Positions 1 to 8,915 of a DNA stretch of 37,864 nucleotides are shown here, in pieces; the stretch's first letter is position 1, and each line of letters begins with the position of its first letter. A program made the position numbers and the translations under genes. The notes beneath the pieces are model-generated. The model ran no database searches. It was not told the DNA's origin and worked only from the letters and a program-made list of their open reading frames with translations. The DNA is from Lentisphaeria bacterium (GTDB lineage Bacteria; Verrucomicrobiota; Lentisphaeria; Victivallales; UBA1829). The stretch covers positions 1-37,864 of the forward strand of contig DPDG01000056.1 of the NCBI GenBank assembly GCA_003526375.1, in the 5' to 3' direction.

Positions 1-1
1 A

Positions 2-889
2 GAATCCCGGACAAAGATTCTGGTTCTGAATGACGAACAGGACATATCCAATCCCTTTCACTATATTTTTCCTGGCGTTCAAATCGGGGCAGAGACCTTG
101 AATGTAAATCTTGAACTCTGCTCATCTCCGTCTATTTTATCACAGTCTGAAGACAAAAGCGCAACAAGAATTCTCAAATGCGGTTTTCAGGGAATTATCT
201 GGTTCGCCAATAATTTCAATGGAAACGAGCCGCAGCTCCCGATATTCAGAAAAACAGGACTGCCCATTCTTCTGCCCCATGCAATAAGAAAAGACCGGAA
301 TATGACCGGATTTCATGTAATGGGAGTGGACTTCCGCAAAGTTATTGAGGATGGCTTGCGTTATCTTGCCCGGCAGGGGCATCAGCGTGTGGCACACATT
401 GCTTCAAAGGATATGCGCGGAGTGACTTTGGAAGAATATTTTCAATGTGTACGCATGGCAGGTCTGGATGAAGATACCGGACTTTTATATCTGACGGATG
501 ACCACCTGCATAAGGAACAGGTCCTGTGTGGTATTGATTTCCTGATGAGAAGGCTGGAACAGCCGCCGAGTGCACTGTTATGTTTTTCCGATTTCTTTGC
601 AGTTTATGTATATGAATATTGCAGTGCGCGGAAGATCAGAATACCTGATGACATCGCGGTGCTTTCCATCGGCGGACAAATCGGATGCAATTTCATGAAT
701 CCAACGCTTTCCGCAATTGATTTCAACAGTATGGAGATCGGGCGTAATGCAATTCGTTATCTGCTGGAAATCATCTGCGGGAAACGCCATCCGGTTCCTT
801 TTATCACCAGTCCACACCGCATTGTCGAACGGGAAAGTACGAGAAAATTAATATATCAGCAGAAATACAGGAAAGGAAATCAATTATGA
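2..889 (+). CDS. LacI-family regulator, sugar-sensing domain (5' end outside window)
   Basis: The frame is open from the first bases of the window, so the gene is cut at its 5' side. A TTG at 98 could serve as a start, but in-frame sequence upstream of it (ILVLNDEQDISNPF) looks like the first strand of a LacI-type periplasmic-binding fold, so 98 is unlikely to be the true start. The visible 295 residues cover the effector-binding domain: a GYHR-like 'RQGHQRVAHI' segment, 'PPSALLCFSDFFAVYVYEY', 'RIPDDIAVLSIGG' and the usual ending 'HRIVERESTRKL'. The DNA-binding helix-turn-helix would lie outside the window. The stop overlaps the next start as ATGA. By analogy with its family it probably represses the downstream pseudopilin and carbohydrate genes until a sugar binds. 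The effector is unknown. Confidence 0.85.
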   Translation, partial: ESRTKILVLNDEQDISNPFHYIFPGVQIGAETLNVNLELCSSPSILSQSEDKSATRILKCGFQGIIWFANNFNGNEPQLPIFRKTGLPILLPHAIRKDRNMTGFHVMGVDFRKVIEDGLRYLARQGHQRVAHIASKDMRGVTLEEYFQCVRMAGLDEDTGLLYLTDDHLHKEQVLCGIDFLMRRLEQPPSALLCFSDFFAVYVYEYCSARKIRIPDDIAVLSIGGQIGCNFMNPTLSAIDFNSMEIGRNAIRYLLEIICGKRHPVPFITSPHRIVERESTRKLIYQQKYRKGNQL

Positions 890-1680
890 AGTATGATAAG
901 GGAATTTTCACCCTGATCGAGCTCCTTATCGTGATCGCGATCATTGCGATCCTGGCGGCAATGCTCCTGCCGGCATTGAACAAAGCAAAACTGACGGCAC
1001 AACGAATCGCCTGTATCAATAATCTTTCCAATATCGGCAAAGCCGTCAATATGTATATTGATGATAATAATGGCTATATATCAGCATATTATAATTCCGG
1101 AACAGGCATGCAAGGTAAACTTGGATATACCGGATATGGAAGCTGGGCAGTCGGTGTAGCGCCATTTTTTGCAACAGATCAAGCGGGATACGGGTTAACA
1201 GATTATCTTCAAATCAAGGATAAACGCGGAATTGGCGCGATTTCGCGAAGTAATACCGGAGACATCCGCAGATCAAAGTTCGCGTGTCCGGCAGAATCAA
1301 ATTATCCTTCTGAAAATGGTAAGGAATTCAATACACTGGGCTACAATTTATTTATATCCGGGTATTCCTCTCTGAAAACAGTCAATTTCCCGCAACCTTC
1401 CAAACTATTCATCATCGGAGACAGAAATGCTTTGAAGGTTGATACAAACGGCAATGGAGATTTCCATTTCAGACCTGCTGCATCTACGACATCTCCCGCG
1501 GCATATCAAACTTGGAGGCATAACAGATCCACCAATTTTGTCTGTCTGGGCGGCAACGTGGAAAATCTGCATTTCGGCGATTTGAGAATGGCGGAAAATG
1601 TAGACTGGAAAGGGTGTAGTAATGCACCATCGTGGCATGCGGGAGGAAGAGGCAACTGTTCAGGTTATGAATGTAACTGA
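886..1680 (+). CDS. Prepilin-like protein with N-terminal cleavage/methylation domain
   Basis: This is a 264-residue protein whose N-terminus is a short leader followed by FTLIELLIVIAIIAIL (residues 8 to about 23), the type IV prepilin/type II secretion pseudopilin helix. ALNKAKLTAQRIACINNL follows, then a periplasmic or surface domain with Tyr/Gly-rich sequence. Near the C-terminus a RHN...G segment (from residue 211) resembles the H-X9-DG motif of DUF1559-type proteins common in Planctomycetes and Lentisphaerae. The residue before Phe8 is Ile, not the canonical Gly. The start ATG overlaps the regulator stop (ATGA) and has an AGGAAAGGAAA ribosome site. It probably forms a membrane-anchored or fibre-like surface component. 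Its link to glycan binding is inferred only from neighbours. Confidence 0.88.
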   Translation: MKYDKGIFTLIELLIVIAIIAILAAMLLPALNKAKLTAQRIACINNLSNIGKAVNMYIDDNNGYISAYYNSGTGMQGKLGYTGYGSWAVGVAPFFATDQAGYGLTDYLQIKDKRGIGAISRSNTGDIRRSKFACPAESNYPSENGKEFNTLGYNLFISGYSSLKTVNFPQPSKLFIIGDRNALKVDTNGNGDFHFRPAASTTSPAAYQTWRHNRSTNFVCLGGNVENLHFGDLRMAENVDWKGCSNAPSWHAGGRGNCSGYECN

Positions 1681-1785
1681 TTCATTGGCAACCATACATT
1701 AAATTCTTGTCATTTCCCCAATCCGCCTTATTGAGATATCAAAACCAAACAGAAAAAATAAACCATAAAAGAAAGGATCTTGAAA

Positions 1786-2418
1786 ATGAAAAAAATGACC
1801 ACCGCATTGTTGACAACGCTCATTCTCGGTTCCCTCTGTGCCGCCGCACAGAATGCCGGAAATCTGGTTGTAAACGGGGACTTCAAACAAGTGGAAAGTC
1901 CCAAAGAAGAAACAGCCTGGAAACCTGGTTATTGCTTTATTCACGCTCCCAGCGTTCCGAATGACGCAATGAGGGATGAGGTAAAAAAAGGCGTCAAGTG
2001 GGAAATCCGTGACGGCATGGGCATTATCACAAAAAGTTCAGAGCTGGAAAAAATCTGCGGAGGCGATAAAAAGCTTGCGTCCTGCGTATCCGGTGGTTTC
2101 CAGAAATTGGTCAAATTGTCTCATGCAAAGGGAGGCAGTTATGTCTTCAGCTTCAAATATCGTATGAAAGGCACGGATGCCACCCGAGGTTATCTCCTGA
2201 TCTATCCGATTGAACGTGCGGAAAACCAGTCTCTTGACAAAGCTCCGCGCGGGGAGTTGCGCGTTTTATCTTTCCAGAATACTGCAGGCGACGAATGGAA
2301 ACAAGTCAGCAAGGTGGTAACAGTCCCGGAAAAAGCAAACTGGCTGGAACTTGTAGTCAGGATTGACGGCATTGGAGAACTGAATTTCAAAGATGTCCAG
2401 GTTTACGAGCAGGACTGA
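1786..2418 (+). CDS. Secreted carbohydrate-binding-module-like protein
   Basis: The start at ATG 1786 is preferred over an in-frame TTG at 1780, because GAAAGGA at 1771-1777 is well spaced for it. That gives 210 residues. Residues 1 to about 20 form a signal peptide (KKMTTALLTTLILGSLCAAAQ). The mature part starts with 'NLVVNGDF' and ends with 'LNFKDVQVYEQ', the start and end signature of CBM4/9-type or galactose-binding-like jelly-roll domains. 'YVFSFKYRMKG' and 'WLELVVRIDGIG' are the expected internal strands. No catalytic domain is present. It lies 105 bases after the pilin gene and 25 bases before the large secreted protein at 2444, so it probably belongs to the same transcript. The ligand is unknown. 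Confidence 0.75.
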   Translation: MKKMTTALLTTLILGSLCAAAQNAGNLVVNGDFKQVESPKEETAWKPGYCFIHAPSVPNDAMRDEVKKGVKWEIRDGMGIITKSSELEKICGGDKKLASCVSGGFQKLVKLSHAKGGSYVFSFKYRMKGTDATRGYLLIYPIERAENQSLDKAPRGELRVLSFQNTAGDEWKQVSKVVTVPEKANWLELVVRIDGIGELNFKDVQVYEQD

Positions 2419-2443
2419 ATCAATAACAGGGACAAAAGTTTTT

Positions 2444-5400
2444 ATGACAAAAATATTGCAGCATATTATTTTCCCGGCACTGTTGTGTTCTACTGCGGTT
2501 TTTGCCTTCGAGTTTGAGAAAGGCGGAGTCACATTCCCAATGGAAAAAATTTCCGCAGAACGTTTTGATATCTCAAAAGGAACGGAAACAAATCTTTTGA
2601 AAAACAGTGATTTATCCGCTCCGTTGGTTCGTTCCGCCGCCGATGGCTGGAACAGCGGCATCTGGATTTTCGGACAGGAAAACCGGGAAAAATACAATGA
2701 CCTGTGCGAACCCCATGTTTCCGCACGAATTGTGAATACGGAAGCAGAAAAAGCCTTGGAGCTGAACCGCAGAATCGGCTTGGAAAAGTTGATGGGAAAG
2801 GCTTCCGACAAATTCACGATTGCATTCAACCAGACCGTGAAACTGCCGGATGAAAACGGTGGAACCTATCGGCTTGCATTCGACAGCCGCAATCAGGTCA
2901 TCGGACAGAACCGTTACGACCAGATGGTTCTGCTGAACTTCCACGACGGCAGCGATCCGCGCCCGGGAAGGGGCAAAACAACACGGAATTACATTTACAG
3001 CAAAATCAGCGCAGGTCCGCAGTGGCATCTTTACAGTTATGAGTTCACAGCCCCGCCGAAAACACGCGACCTTGCAATCTCAATCCGCGCGGACGGCTGC
3101 GGCAGGATTCAGATACGAAACCTGAAACTCGTGAAACTGGACGCAGTCAAGACTCCCGTTACCGTTGAACTCGCTCCCGGGAAACTTCTGGACAACACGT
3201 TCGCCCTCGCCTCCGGTGAACCTGGAGTCATCGCTTTCAAGTTCAAAAACAACCAGCCGAAAGGCACGCTGAATGTCGGCAGGGTCACAATGAATCTGGA
3301 ACTGCCGGCGGAAATCTCCGTCAATGGAACAAACCTGTATTTCGGAAAGGAAATCAGGAACACCGATATCACTGTCGGGGGCAAACAATGGAAACGATGG
3401 GAACTTGGCGTCAATGATGCGATTATCAGCCTCATCCGCAATCTGCAAGGTTTCAATGGCTGGAATATCGCATGCGCCATGATGACCGGCAACGCTCCGG
3501 CGGGAACGGTCTGGAACAACTGCCGCTATTATCTCACGGAAGACGGAAAAATGGTCAGCTCCCCCGAAACGTTTTCCCTGAAGATGATGCCCCCGCTGCC
3601 GAGAACTCCGGCGCCGAAACAATTCTATCCCGGTTTCAGTTCCGTCACAAATGACATTATATTCCAGCAGCCGGAGGCAAACCGGCGTTTTGCAGAATTC
3701 GCCGGAAAGACCGGTTCCACTCTCGTGACCGCCGGAGTCAAACCCGAATATGCAAAACAACTGCGCGAAAACGGCATCCGCCTCATCACTTCGGAAGGCT
3801 ATAATATCGCCAACGGATTCCGCATCGGGATCATGGACGCAAAGAAAAAACCCGCTGATTCCAACTATCTGGACAAGGATGGAAAGCCGGTCATGAACCA
3901 TTCCGCTCTTGCGACATGCCCGATGGCAGTCTACAACCGGACACAGTATTACAAAGATACCGTCCTCCCGCAACTCAAGGGCGCTCTTGCGGGAAAAGAC
4001 GGTCTTCAACCGAACTGGGAACCTTACACATTCGTCAACAAGGGCTGTTTCTGCGACAACTGCCGTGAGGAGTTTGCGAAGTTTGCAAAACTTTCCCCGG
4101 AAAAGGTGAAGGAGATCTGGCCCGCGCAGATGCAGCCGGGAATGCCTTACCGGGATCAGGCGATCCGTTTCCGCGCCTGGCAGCACGGGCGGCTCGTCAA
4201 AACACTGCATGAAGACTGTCTCAAGCTCGGCGCGGCGGAAGTCGGTTTCTGTCCCGAGGTCGGCACGGATCAGATCATCCGTTATCCGAATCATTTCAAC
4301 GAACAGTGGGAGTTCACGCCGTATGAATATGCCGGAGACCTGAAATGGCTGAATGTGTGGGGGCCCTATGTCTGGTTCATTGCCGATCAGCCCTACGCCT
4401 ACACGAAAGGAGCGAACCTGCTTACCTGGGAAATGGCACAGCGTGTCATCCGCGACTACCGGAAGCATTTCCCGAATCCGGCAAAACGTGCAAAGCTCAT
4501 GGCGATGCCGCACGGAAGCCAGCTCAATATGACGGGGCTGGGACAGCCCGAAGGCATGGCGATGGATCAGATCAGCTCTTTCCTTGCCGGTTACGATGCT
4601 TCGATCCTCTACTTCTTCCCGCGCGGTTACGATCACCGCTTCTGGAAAGCGCTTGCGGACAGCAATGCCTTGATCGCGGCGAATGAGGATATCGTCATGA
4701 CCGGGAAAAAGAAAGACGATGTAACCGTTGTCCCGCAGACGCCATTTCCCGCTCCCGTGGAAAACATTGAACCGAGATTCCTGCCGGATGTCAGGAAAAG
4801 CGATCTGCTTCAGGTCGCCGCATTTGAAAAGGACGGGCGGATTCTTGTCGCCGCCGGCAACTTCTGGGAAAAAGGCGATGTCGTGTTCCAGCTTCGCGTT
4901 CCGGGGCTGAAACCGGATCAGGAATATACCGTTCAGGAAAAGGCGTTCCACCGTCAGTTCGTGCCGGAACAGGGGAAATTCTTCACGGGGAGAATGCTTG
5001 CGGACGGAATTCTGCTTCACGCCGGAGCCATGCGCTGGGCGTTCTTCGAGATCGCCCCCGCGACAAAGATTCCGGCGGAAACCGTAACCACTGCGGAGAT
5101 GCGCAGGGAACTGGAACGCTGTCAGAAGGAGAACCGGCGCGCCGCCGATGAGGAAGCCGCCCGCGACAAGGCGCTCCATGCGGAAAACGACATCGGCGAA
5201 CTCAAAAGCATGAGTTCCGGCGCACTCTCCTGCAAGCCTGTCACAAAAAACGGCAAGCCCATGCTGGAGGTCGTTTCCGGGAAAAACACCCTGCTCTTGA
5301 ATCCCTGCGGCATGGCACTGGAATCCTGGACGGTGGACGGAACGGAGCAATGCAGTGCGAACTTCGGTCTGTCCGCTTTCTGGACGCCCGGAAAAAACGG

Positions 5401-5989
5401 CATGGTCGTGAACAGCAACTACCGCGTCACAGACCAGAAGATTTCCACGGAGGGATTGCGGGTCACGGCGGAATTCACGACGACGGTCCGCAGTTATCCG
5501 CAGCTCGCCGGACTGAAAATCATCAAGACAGTTTCTCTGTCCTCCGATCTGAAACAGGTTGCTTTTGAGGTGAAGCTGAATAATACACAGGCGGTCGCCA
5601 TGAATGATGTCGGCTACCGCTGGTCTTTTATCCCTGCGGCATGGAACAATCTGAACAGGGGAACGGTCGAAAACAACGGACGGAAATTCCAGCGTCCGAA
5701 CACTTATACCCTGCTCAGCGCGAACTGTGATCCGGCATCCGAGCAGATCATGCGCCGTCTTTTCAACGTCAAGAACCCGACGCTCAAAATCAAAGGCAAT
5801 CTTTTCCGTCTTGCCATCCCCGGAAAAGGCGTCATGCAGGCAACATTCCTCCCTGCGGAACAGTTCGCCGGAGTCGCGGTCTGGGATACCGCCAATATGC
5901 TCGCGGCAACCTTTGAACCCTTCTACCGTCCGGCGCTGATCGCTCCCGGCGGAGACATCTCATTCAGCGCGCAATTCAAAGCGGAATAA
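2444..5989 (+). CDS. Large secreted glycoside-hydrolase-like protein (TIM barrel plus beta-sandwich domains)
   Basis: The 1181-residue start at ATG 2444 is chosen because it gives a clean signal peptide (MTKILQHIIFPALLCSTAVFA). An upstream in-frame ATG at 2393 lies inside the preceding gene. After the signal comes a jelly-roll-like region opening 'NLLKNSDL' (about residues 48-235). A second beta-rich region follows, then a TIM-barrel-like region from about 395 to 790. It contains 'NWEPY' at 524-528 (Glu526 is a candidate catalytic acid) and a CFCDNC cysteine cluster at about 535-540. The C-terminal 230 residues resemble a galactose-mutarotase-like supersandwich ('NPCGMALESWTVDG'). I cannot assign it to a numbered GH family. 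A hairpin terminator follows immediately. It probably degrades or remodels a polysaccharide outside the cytoplasm. Confidence 0.72.
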   Translation: MTKILQHIIFPALLCSTAVFAFEFEKGGVTFPMEKISAERFDISKGTETNLLKNSDLSAPLVRSAADGWNSGIWIFGQENREKYNDLCEPHVSARIVNTEAEKALELNRRIGLEKLMGKASDKFTIAFNQTVKLPDENGGTYRLAFDSRNQVIGQNRYDQMVLLNFHDGSDPRPGRGKTTRNYIYSKISAGPQWHLYSYEFTAPPKTRDLAISIRADGCGRIQIRNLKLVKLDAVKTPVTVELAPGKLLDNTFALASGEPGVIAFKFKNNQPKGTLNVGRVTMNLELPAEISVNGTNLYFGKEIRNTDITVGGKQWKRWELGVNDAIISLIRNLQGFNGWNIACAMMTGNAPAGTVWNNCRYYLTEDGKMVSSPETFSLKMMPPLPRTPAPKQFYPGFSSVTNDIIFQQPEANRRFAEFAGKTGSTLVTAGVKPEYAKQLRENGIRLITSEGYNIANGFRIGIMDAKKKPADSNYLDKDGKPVMNHSALATCPMAVYNRTQYYKDTVLPQLKGALAGKDGLQPNWEPYTFVNKGCFCDNCREEFAKFAKLSPEKVKEIWPAQMQPGMPYRDQAIRFRAWQHGRLVKTLHEDCLKLGAAEVGFCPEVGTDQIIRYPNHFNEQWEFTPYEYAGDLKWLNVWGPYVWFIADQPYAYTKGANLLTWEMAQRVIRDYRKHFPNPAKRAKLMAMPHGSQLNMTGLGQPEGMAMDQISSFLAGYDASILYFFPRGYDHRFWKALADSNALIAANEDIVMTGKKKDDVTVVPQTPFPAPVENIEPRFLPDVRKSDLLQVAAFEKDGRILVAAGNFWEKGDVVFQLRVPGLKPDQEYTVQEKAFHRQFVPEQGKFFTGRMLADGILLHAGAMRWAFFEIAPATKIPAETVTTAEMRRELERCQKENRRAADEEAARDKALHAENDIGELKSMSSGALSCKPVTKNGKPMLEVVSGKNTLLLNPCGMALESWTVDGTEQCSANFGLSAFWTPGKNGMVVNSNYRVTDQKISTEGLRVTAEFTTTVRSYPQLAGLKIIKTVSLSSDLKQVAFEVKLNNTQAVAMNDVGYRWSFIPAAWNNLNRGTVENNGRKFQRPNTYTLLSANCDPASEQIMRRLFNVKNPTLKIKGNLFRLAIPGKGVMQATFLPAEQFAGVAVWDTANMLAATFEPFYRPALIAPGGDISFSAQFKAE

Positions 5990-6003
5990 CGGCAAACCAC
6001 AAC

Positions 6004-6050
6004 AAATATTCCCCTGTCGCCGGTAATCCCGATGACAGGGGAATATTTTT
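6004..6050. terminator. Bidirectional rho-independent terminator
   Basis: A perfect 15-bp stem (AAATATTCCCCTGTC at 6004-6018 with its complement at 6034-6048) encloses a 15-base loop and is followed by Ts at 6046-6050. The A-rich left flank gives a U-run on the other strand. It lies between the convergent genes ending at 5989 and 6070 and can terminate both. Confidence 0.88.
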
Positions 6051-6069
6051 ACAGTAAAAATCCAATGTT

Positions 6070-6849
6070 TCAGACTTTGCCCAGAAGTGTCTGCTCCACG
6101 GAATTCGTCTCCACTTCATAAGTTCTGCCGTCGATGCGTTCCGCCCACGGATTCGGCTGACGGCGCTCGACAAGTTCCACACGGTATTTCACCGGATATT
6201 CCAGACGGATGCAGGGGATCTGCTTCACCTTGCGGACCGCCTCCTCCGCTTTCCGCGTAATCAACTGACGCGTCTTTTCCAGGGAAGGCATACGCGCGCC
6301 GAAAGAGCTGAATCCTTTCTTCACTTCGCACGTCACGACACCCGGTATCCAGTCCTCTGCTTCGGCGCAGACCTTGTCATCGCCGGAAACCAGAATTACC
6401 GGCACCTGATGTTCCGCCGCAATCGCGGCATCAATCCCGACCTCGCCCGCCTTTCTGCCGTTCAGCCAGACATTCTGGATTTCAACGGAACTGTAAGTAT
6501 GCTCCAGAATCGCGCCCGCCGTTCCAGCCATCGCATGATAGCCGAGCAGAATCAGACCGTCCGCGCCGTCCATGTCCGCAAAACGGATTCCCGGCGTCAT
6601 GCCGTCGATGAAATCCGCACGCGGGTCGATCTGCTCGCGGGTCATATTGGAACTTCCGCCGTGTCCGTCCCTCACAATCACCTCGGAAGCCCCGCCCCGG
6701 AAGCATCCCTCAATGCAGGCGTTGGTATCCTCCGCCATGTATTTGCGCGCCAGAGCGACCAGATCAGGCCTGCCCTCGTCCATGCTGATATATTTCCGGT
6801 TGCTGACTCCGCTGATCCCTTCGATATCGACGAAGATATAAATTTTCAT
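6070..6849 (-). CDS. dppA: M55 family D-aminopeptidase (DppA-like)
   Basis: This 259-residue protein matches the M55/DppA family of zinc D-aminopeptidases, which release D-amino acids from short peptides. The N-terminus MKIYIFVDIEGISGV supplies Asp8 and Glu10. 'VRDGHGG' supplies His63, 'LLGYHAMAG' His105, and 'GRKAGEVGID' Glu136, all in the order of the metal site described for Bacillus DppA. The start ATG at 6849 has GGAGAA on the minus strand at about 6858-6863. No dipeptide transporter genes are adjacent. It is a single gene between two terminators, upstream of which (on its strand) lies the alanine racemase operon. Both act on D-amino acids, so a role in recycling D-Ala peptides from peptidoglycan is plausible but inferred. 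Confidence 0.9.
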   Translation of the reverse strand: MKIYIFVDIEGISGVSNRKYISMDEGRPDLVALARKYMAEDTNACIEGCFRGGASEVIVRDGHGGSSNMTREQIDPRADFIDGMTPGIRFADMDGADGLILLGYHAMAGTAGAILEHTYSSVEIQNVWLNGRKAGEVGIDAAIAAEHQVPVILVSGDDKVCAEAEDWIPGVVTCEVKKGFSSFGARMPSLEKTRQLITRKAEEAVRKVKQIPCIRLEYPVKYRVELVERRQPNPWAERIDGRTYEVETNSVEQTLLGKV

Positions 6850-6980
6850 TCTGAAACTTCTCCCTGTGTTTTACCGGTATTTCCATAAAATTTAATACGA
6901 TCCTGAAAGTATGCCAGCCGCTTTCCTCTTTTTTACAGAAAATATATCCTTATGCGATATGGAAGCAGGGCATACGAATA

Positions 6981-7016
6981 AAAACCGGGAGAGAATTCCT
7001 GTCTTCACCCGGCTTT
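6981..7016 (-). terminator. Rho-independent terminator of the alr-lipoprotein operon
   Basis: On the minus strand AAAGCCGGG (7016-7008) pairs with CCCGGTTTT (6989-6981), nine pairs including one G-U, around an 18-base loop and running into a T-rich stretch. It lies just past the stop at 7038. Confidence 0.75.
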
Positions 7017-7037
7017 TCACCGATGCGGAAAAGAGCC

Positions 7038-7595
7038 TCACTTTTCAGCTTTCTTCTCCGTGTCAGCCCCCTGCGCTCTCTCCACGGAAGCTTTCAGGGC
7101 GGCTTCCGGCATACTGAACAGCATGGCTTTGATCGTGATCGTGTAGGTCGGGATATCGGGGTCCTTGCCGCTGGAGTAGATCAGCATATCACGTTCCTGC
7201 GTGATATTGCTCGCGGAATTGTCCACCGTGGTCCATGTCGGCGCATTCAGGTTTTTGACCTGATCACTGCGGACTTCACCGGTTTTCTTCATGTCCACGG
7301 ACTGAATCAGAACACCGTTTGCTCCCTTTTCCCTCGCCTCCTCGACGACACGCGCCTTGATCTGCGTCAGCGTGAAGCTGGAAGTGGACCCGCTCGCGGT
7401 CACTTCCCCGATTCTGGTGTACTGCGATTCGGGAACCGGAATCAGGGATTTCTCATAATAAACTCCGACTTTCGCACCGGAAGGCAGCGGAGGCAAGTCC
7501 TCGACCCCCTCGTAGGTAACGCTGATGCACGCGGTTGTCATGCCAAGTACGGCGGACATCAACAACAACGCCAATGTCTTTACTGTTCTGTTCAT
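7038..7595 (-). CDS. Putative lipoprotein or secreted protein, function unknown
   Basis: The start at 7595 is chosen because GGAGAG precedes it at 7604-7609 and it yields a signal peptide directly (MNRTVKTLALLLMSAVLGMTTAC). A longer frame from 7640 would overlap the racemase gene. The product is 185 residues. The Cys after MTTA could be lipidated, although Thr at -3 makes the lipobox weak. The mature part has a small alpha/beta pattern ('ARVVEEAREKGANGVLIQSVD') like many envelope lipoproteins that carry no known enzyme domain, and it ends in a charged Lys/Glu-rich tail. It starts 16 bases after the alr stop, so the two are probably co-transcribed. I do not recognise a specific family. Confidence 0.7.
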   Translation of the reverse strand: MNRTVKTLALLLMSAVLGMTTACISVTYEGVEDLPPLPSGAKVGVYYEKSLIPVPESQYTRIGEVTASGSTSSFTLTQIKARVVEEAREKGANGVLIQSVDMKKTGEVRSDQVKNLNAPTWTTVDNSASNITQERDMLIYSSGKDPDIPTYTITIKAMLFSMPEAALKASVERAQGADTEKKAEK

Positions 7596-7611
7596 AGGGC
7601 TCTCTCCGTTT

Positions 7612-8772
7612 TTATGAATGATTGAATTCTTTGCTGACAAACACCCGTTCCACGCGGGTTCCGAAAGAACAGATCACATCGTAGGGATGCGTTCCCTTGA
7701 GCTGCGCCCAGTTCTCCACGGGAACCGCGTTCATGCCCTCCCCGCCGAGGCAGATCACATCGTCGCCTGGCTTGACTTCGCCATCCTCGAACTGATCCAG
7801 GGAAACCGTCGTATAATCCATCGAAAGACGTCCGAGAATCGGGCAGAGGCGATCCTTGATCACCACATATCCGCGGTTGGAAAGATTCAGCGGCAGGCCG
7901 TCCGCATACCCCGCACAGATTGTCCCGACGCGCGTATCCTTTACCAGACGGCACGTCCCCCCGTAGCCGATCGTATGCCCGGCAGGCATATTGCGCACAG
8001 CAACGACACGGGTTTTCAGCGTCAGAATCGATCTCAAATCCAGCGTGCGCTGTCCCTCGCTGTCGAATGAGCCGTGAAGATTGATCCCGGTCCGGACATA
8101 ATTGAACGGATAATGGTAGGAGAACGGACAGTTGTTGATCCCGTCGCTGTTCGCCATGTGAATCTTCCGGAAATAGATTCCTTTTTCGCGCATGGCTTCC
8201 AGAATCCGGTAGAATTTATCCGCCTGATGCGTGCTGAAGTTGTCCTCGCCGCGATACGCCACGGGAAAGTGGGAATAGATGCCGCAGCAGTCCAGATTCG
8301 GCAGTTTCAGGACTTCGGGAATGAGTCCGACGGCATCTTTCGCGAGAATGCCGAGACGCCCCATGCCGGTATCGAGTTTGAAATGGCACTCTGCGGTTTT
8401 CCCCTGGCGGACAGCCTCCGCGCTGATTTTTTTCGCGGTCTCCATGTCCGTAATACCGAGGATGATCCCATGGGCGACAGCTTCCGGGATCTCATAATCC
8501 AATACGCCGCCCAGAATCTGCACAGGCTTGCCGAAACGGATCAGCGGCAACGCCTCTTTGAGTTCCGCAACGCAAAATCCGGCGGCTCCGGCACGGTTCA
8601 GGCGCTCCGCGATCTTTTCGACTCCGAGCCCGTAAGCATTCGCCTTGAGCACGGCAAGCACCTTTGCCGGATCGACTGCGGTTCTGATTTTATTGAAATT
8701 TTCCTCCAGCGTGTCCAGATTGACTTCAACCCAGACGCGACTGCGTATTTTACTGCTGTCCATGACTCTCAT
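7612..8772 (-). CDS. alr: Alanine racemase
   Basis: Alr is a PLP-dependent enzyme that interconverts L- and D-alanine for peptidoglycan. The product is 386 residues from ATG 8772 (383 from ATG 8763, equally possible; GAGGT lies at 8775-8779, very close to the first and better spaced for the second). The N-terminal barrel begins 'SRVWVEVNLDTLEENF'. The PLP lysine is Lys43 in 'VLAVLKANAYGLG'. The barrel continues through 'CHFKLDTGMGRLG', 'HMANSDG' and 'VRTGINLHG'. The second domain has the catalytic-tyrosine segment 'TIGYGGTCRL' and 'GTICAGYADGLP'. Length and motifs are complete. The lipoprotein gene follows 16 bases after the stop. The D-aminopeptidase gene further along on the same strand fits a D-alanine theme. 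Confidence 0.95.
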   Translation of the reverse strand: MRVMDSSKIRSRVWVEVNLDTLEENFNKIRTAVDPAKVLAVLKANAYGLGVEKIAERLNRAGAAGFCVAELKEALPLIRFGKPVQILGGVLDYEIPEAVAHGIILGITDMETAKKISAEAVRQGKTAECHFKLDTGMGRLGILAKDAVGLIPEVLKLPNLDCCGIYSHFPVAYRGEDNFSTHQADKFYRILEAMREKGIYFRKIHMANSDGINNCPFSYHYPFNYVRTGINLHGSFDSEGQRTLDLRSILTLKTRVVAVRNMPAGHTIGYGGTCRLVKDTRVGTICAGYADGLPLNLSNRGYVVIKDRLCPILGRLSMDYTTVSLDQFEDGEVKPGDDVICLGGEGMNAVPVENWAQLKGTHPYDVICSFGTRVERVFVSKEFNHS

Positions 8773-8915
8773 GCACCTCAAATCATTGATTTTGGAAATA
8801 CTGTCATGGGAATATAACCCGTTTTCGCGGAAATGCACACGGAAAACAGTTTCCCGCGGAAAAATTCACGGAAAATTTTCCATTTCCTTCCTACTTCGTG
8901 ATGTCACTGACTTTT

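Noticed and set aside
3080..5350. A 756-codon open frame on the minus strand
   Set aside because: It lies wholly antisense to the large secreted protein, which has a signal peptide and domain features. The antisense product is Arg/His/Phe-rich with no domain.
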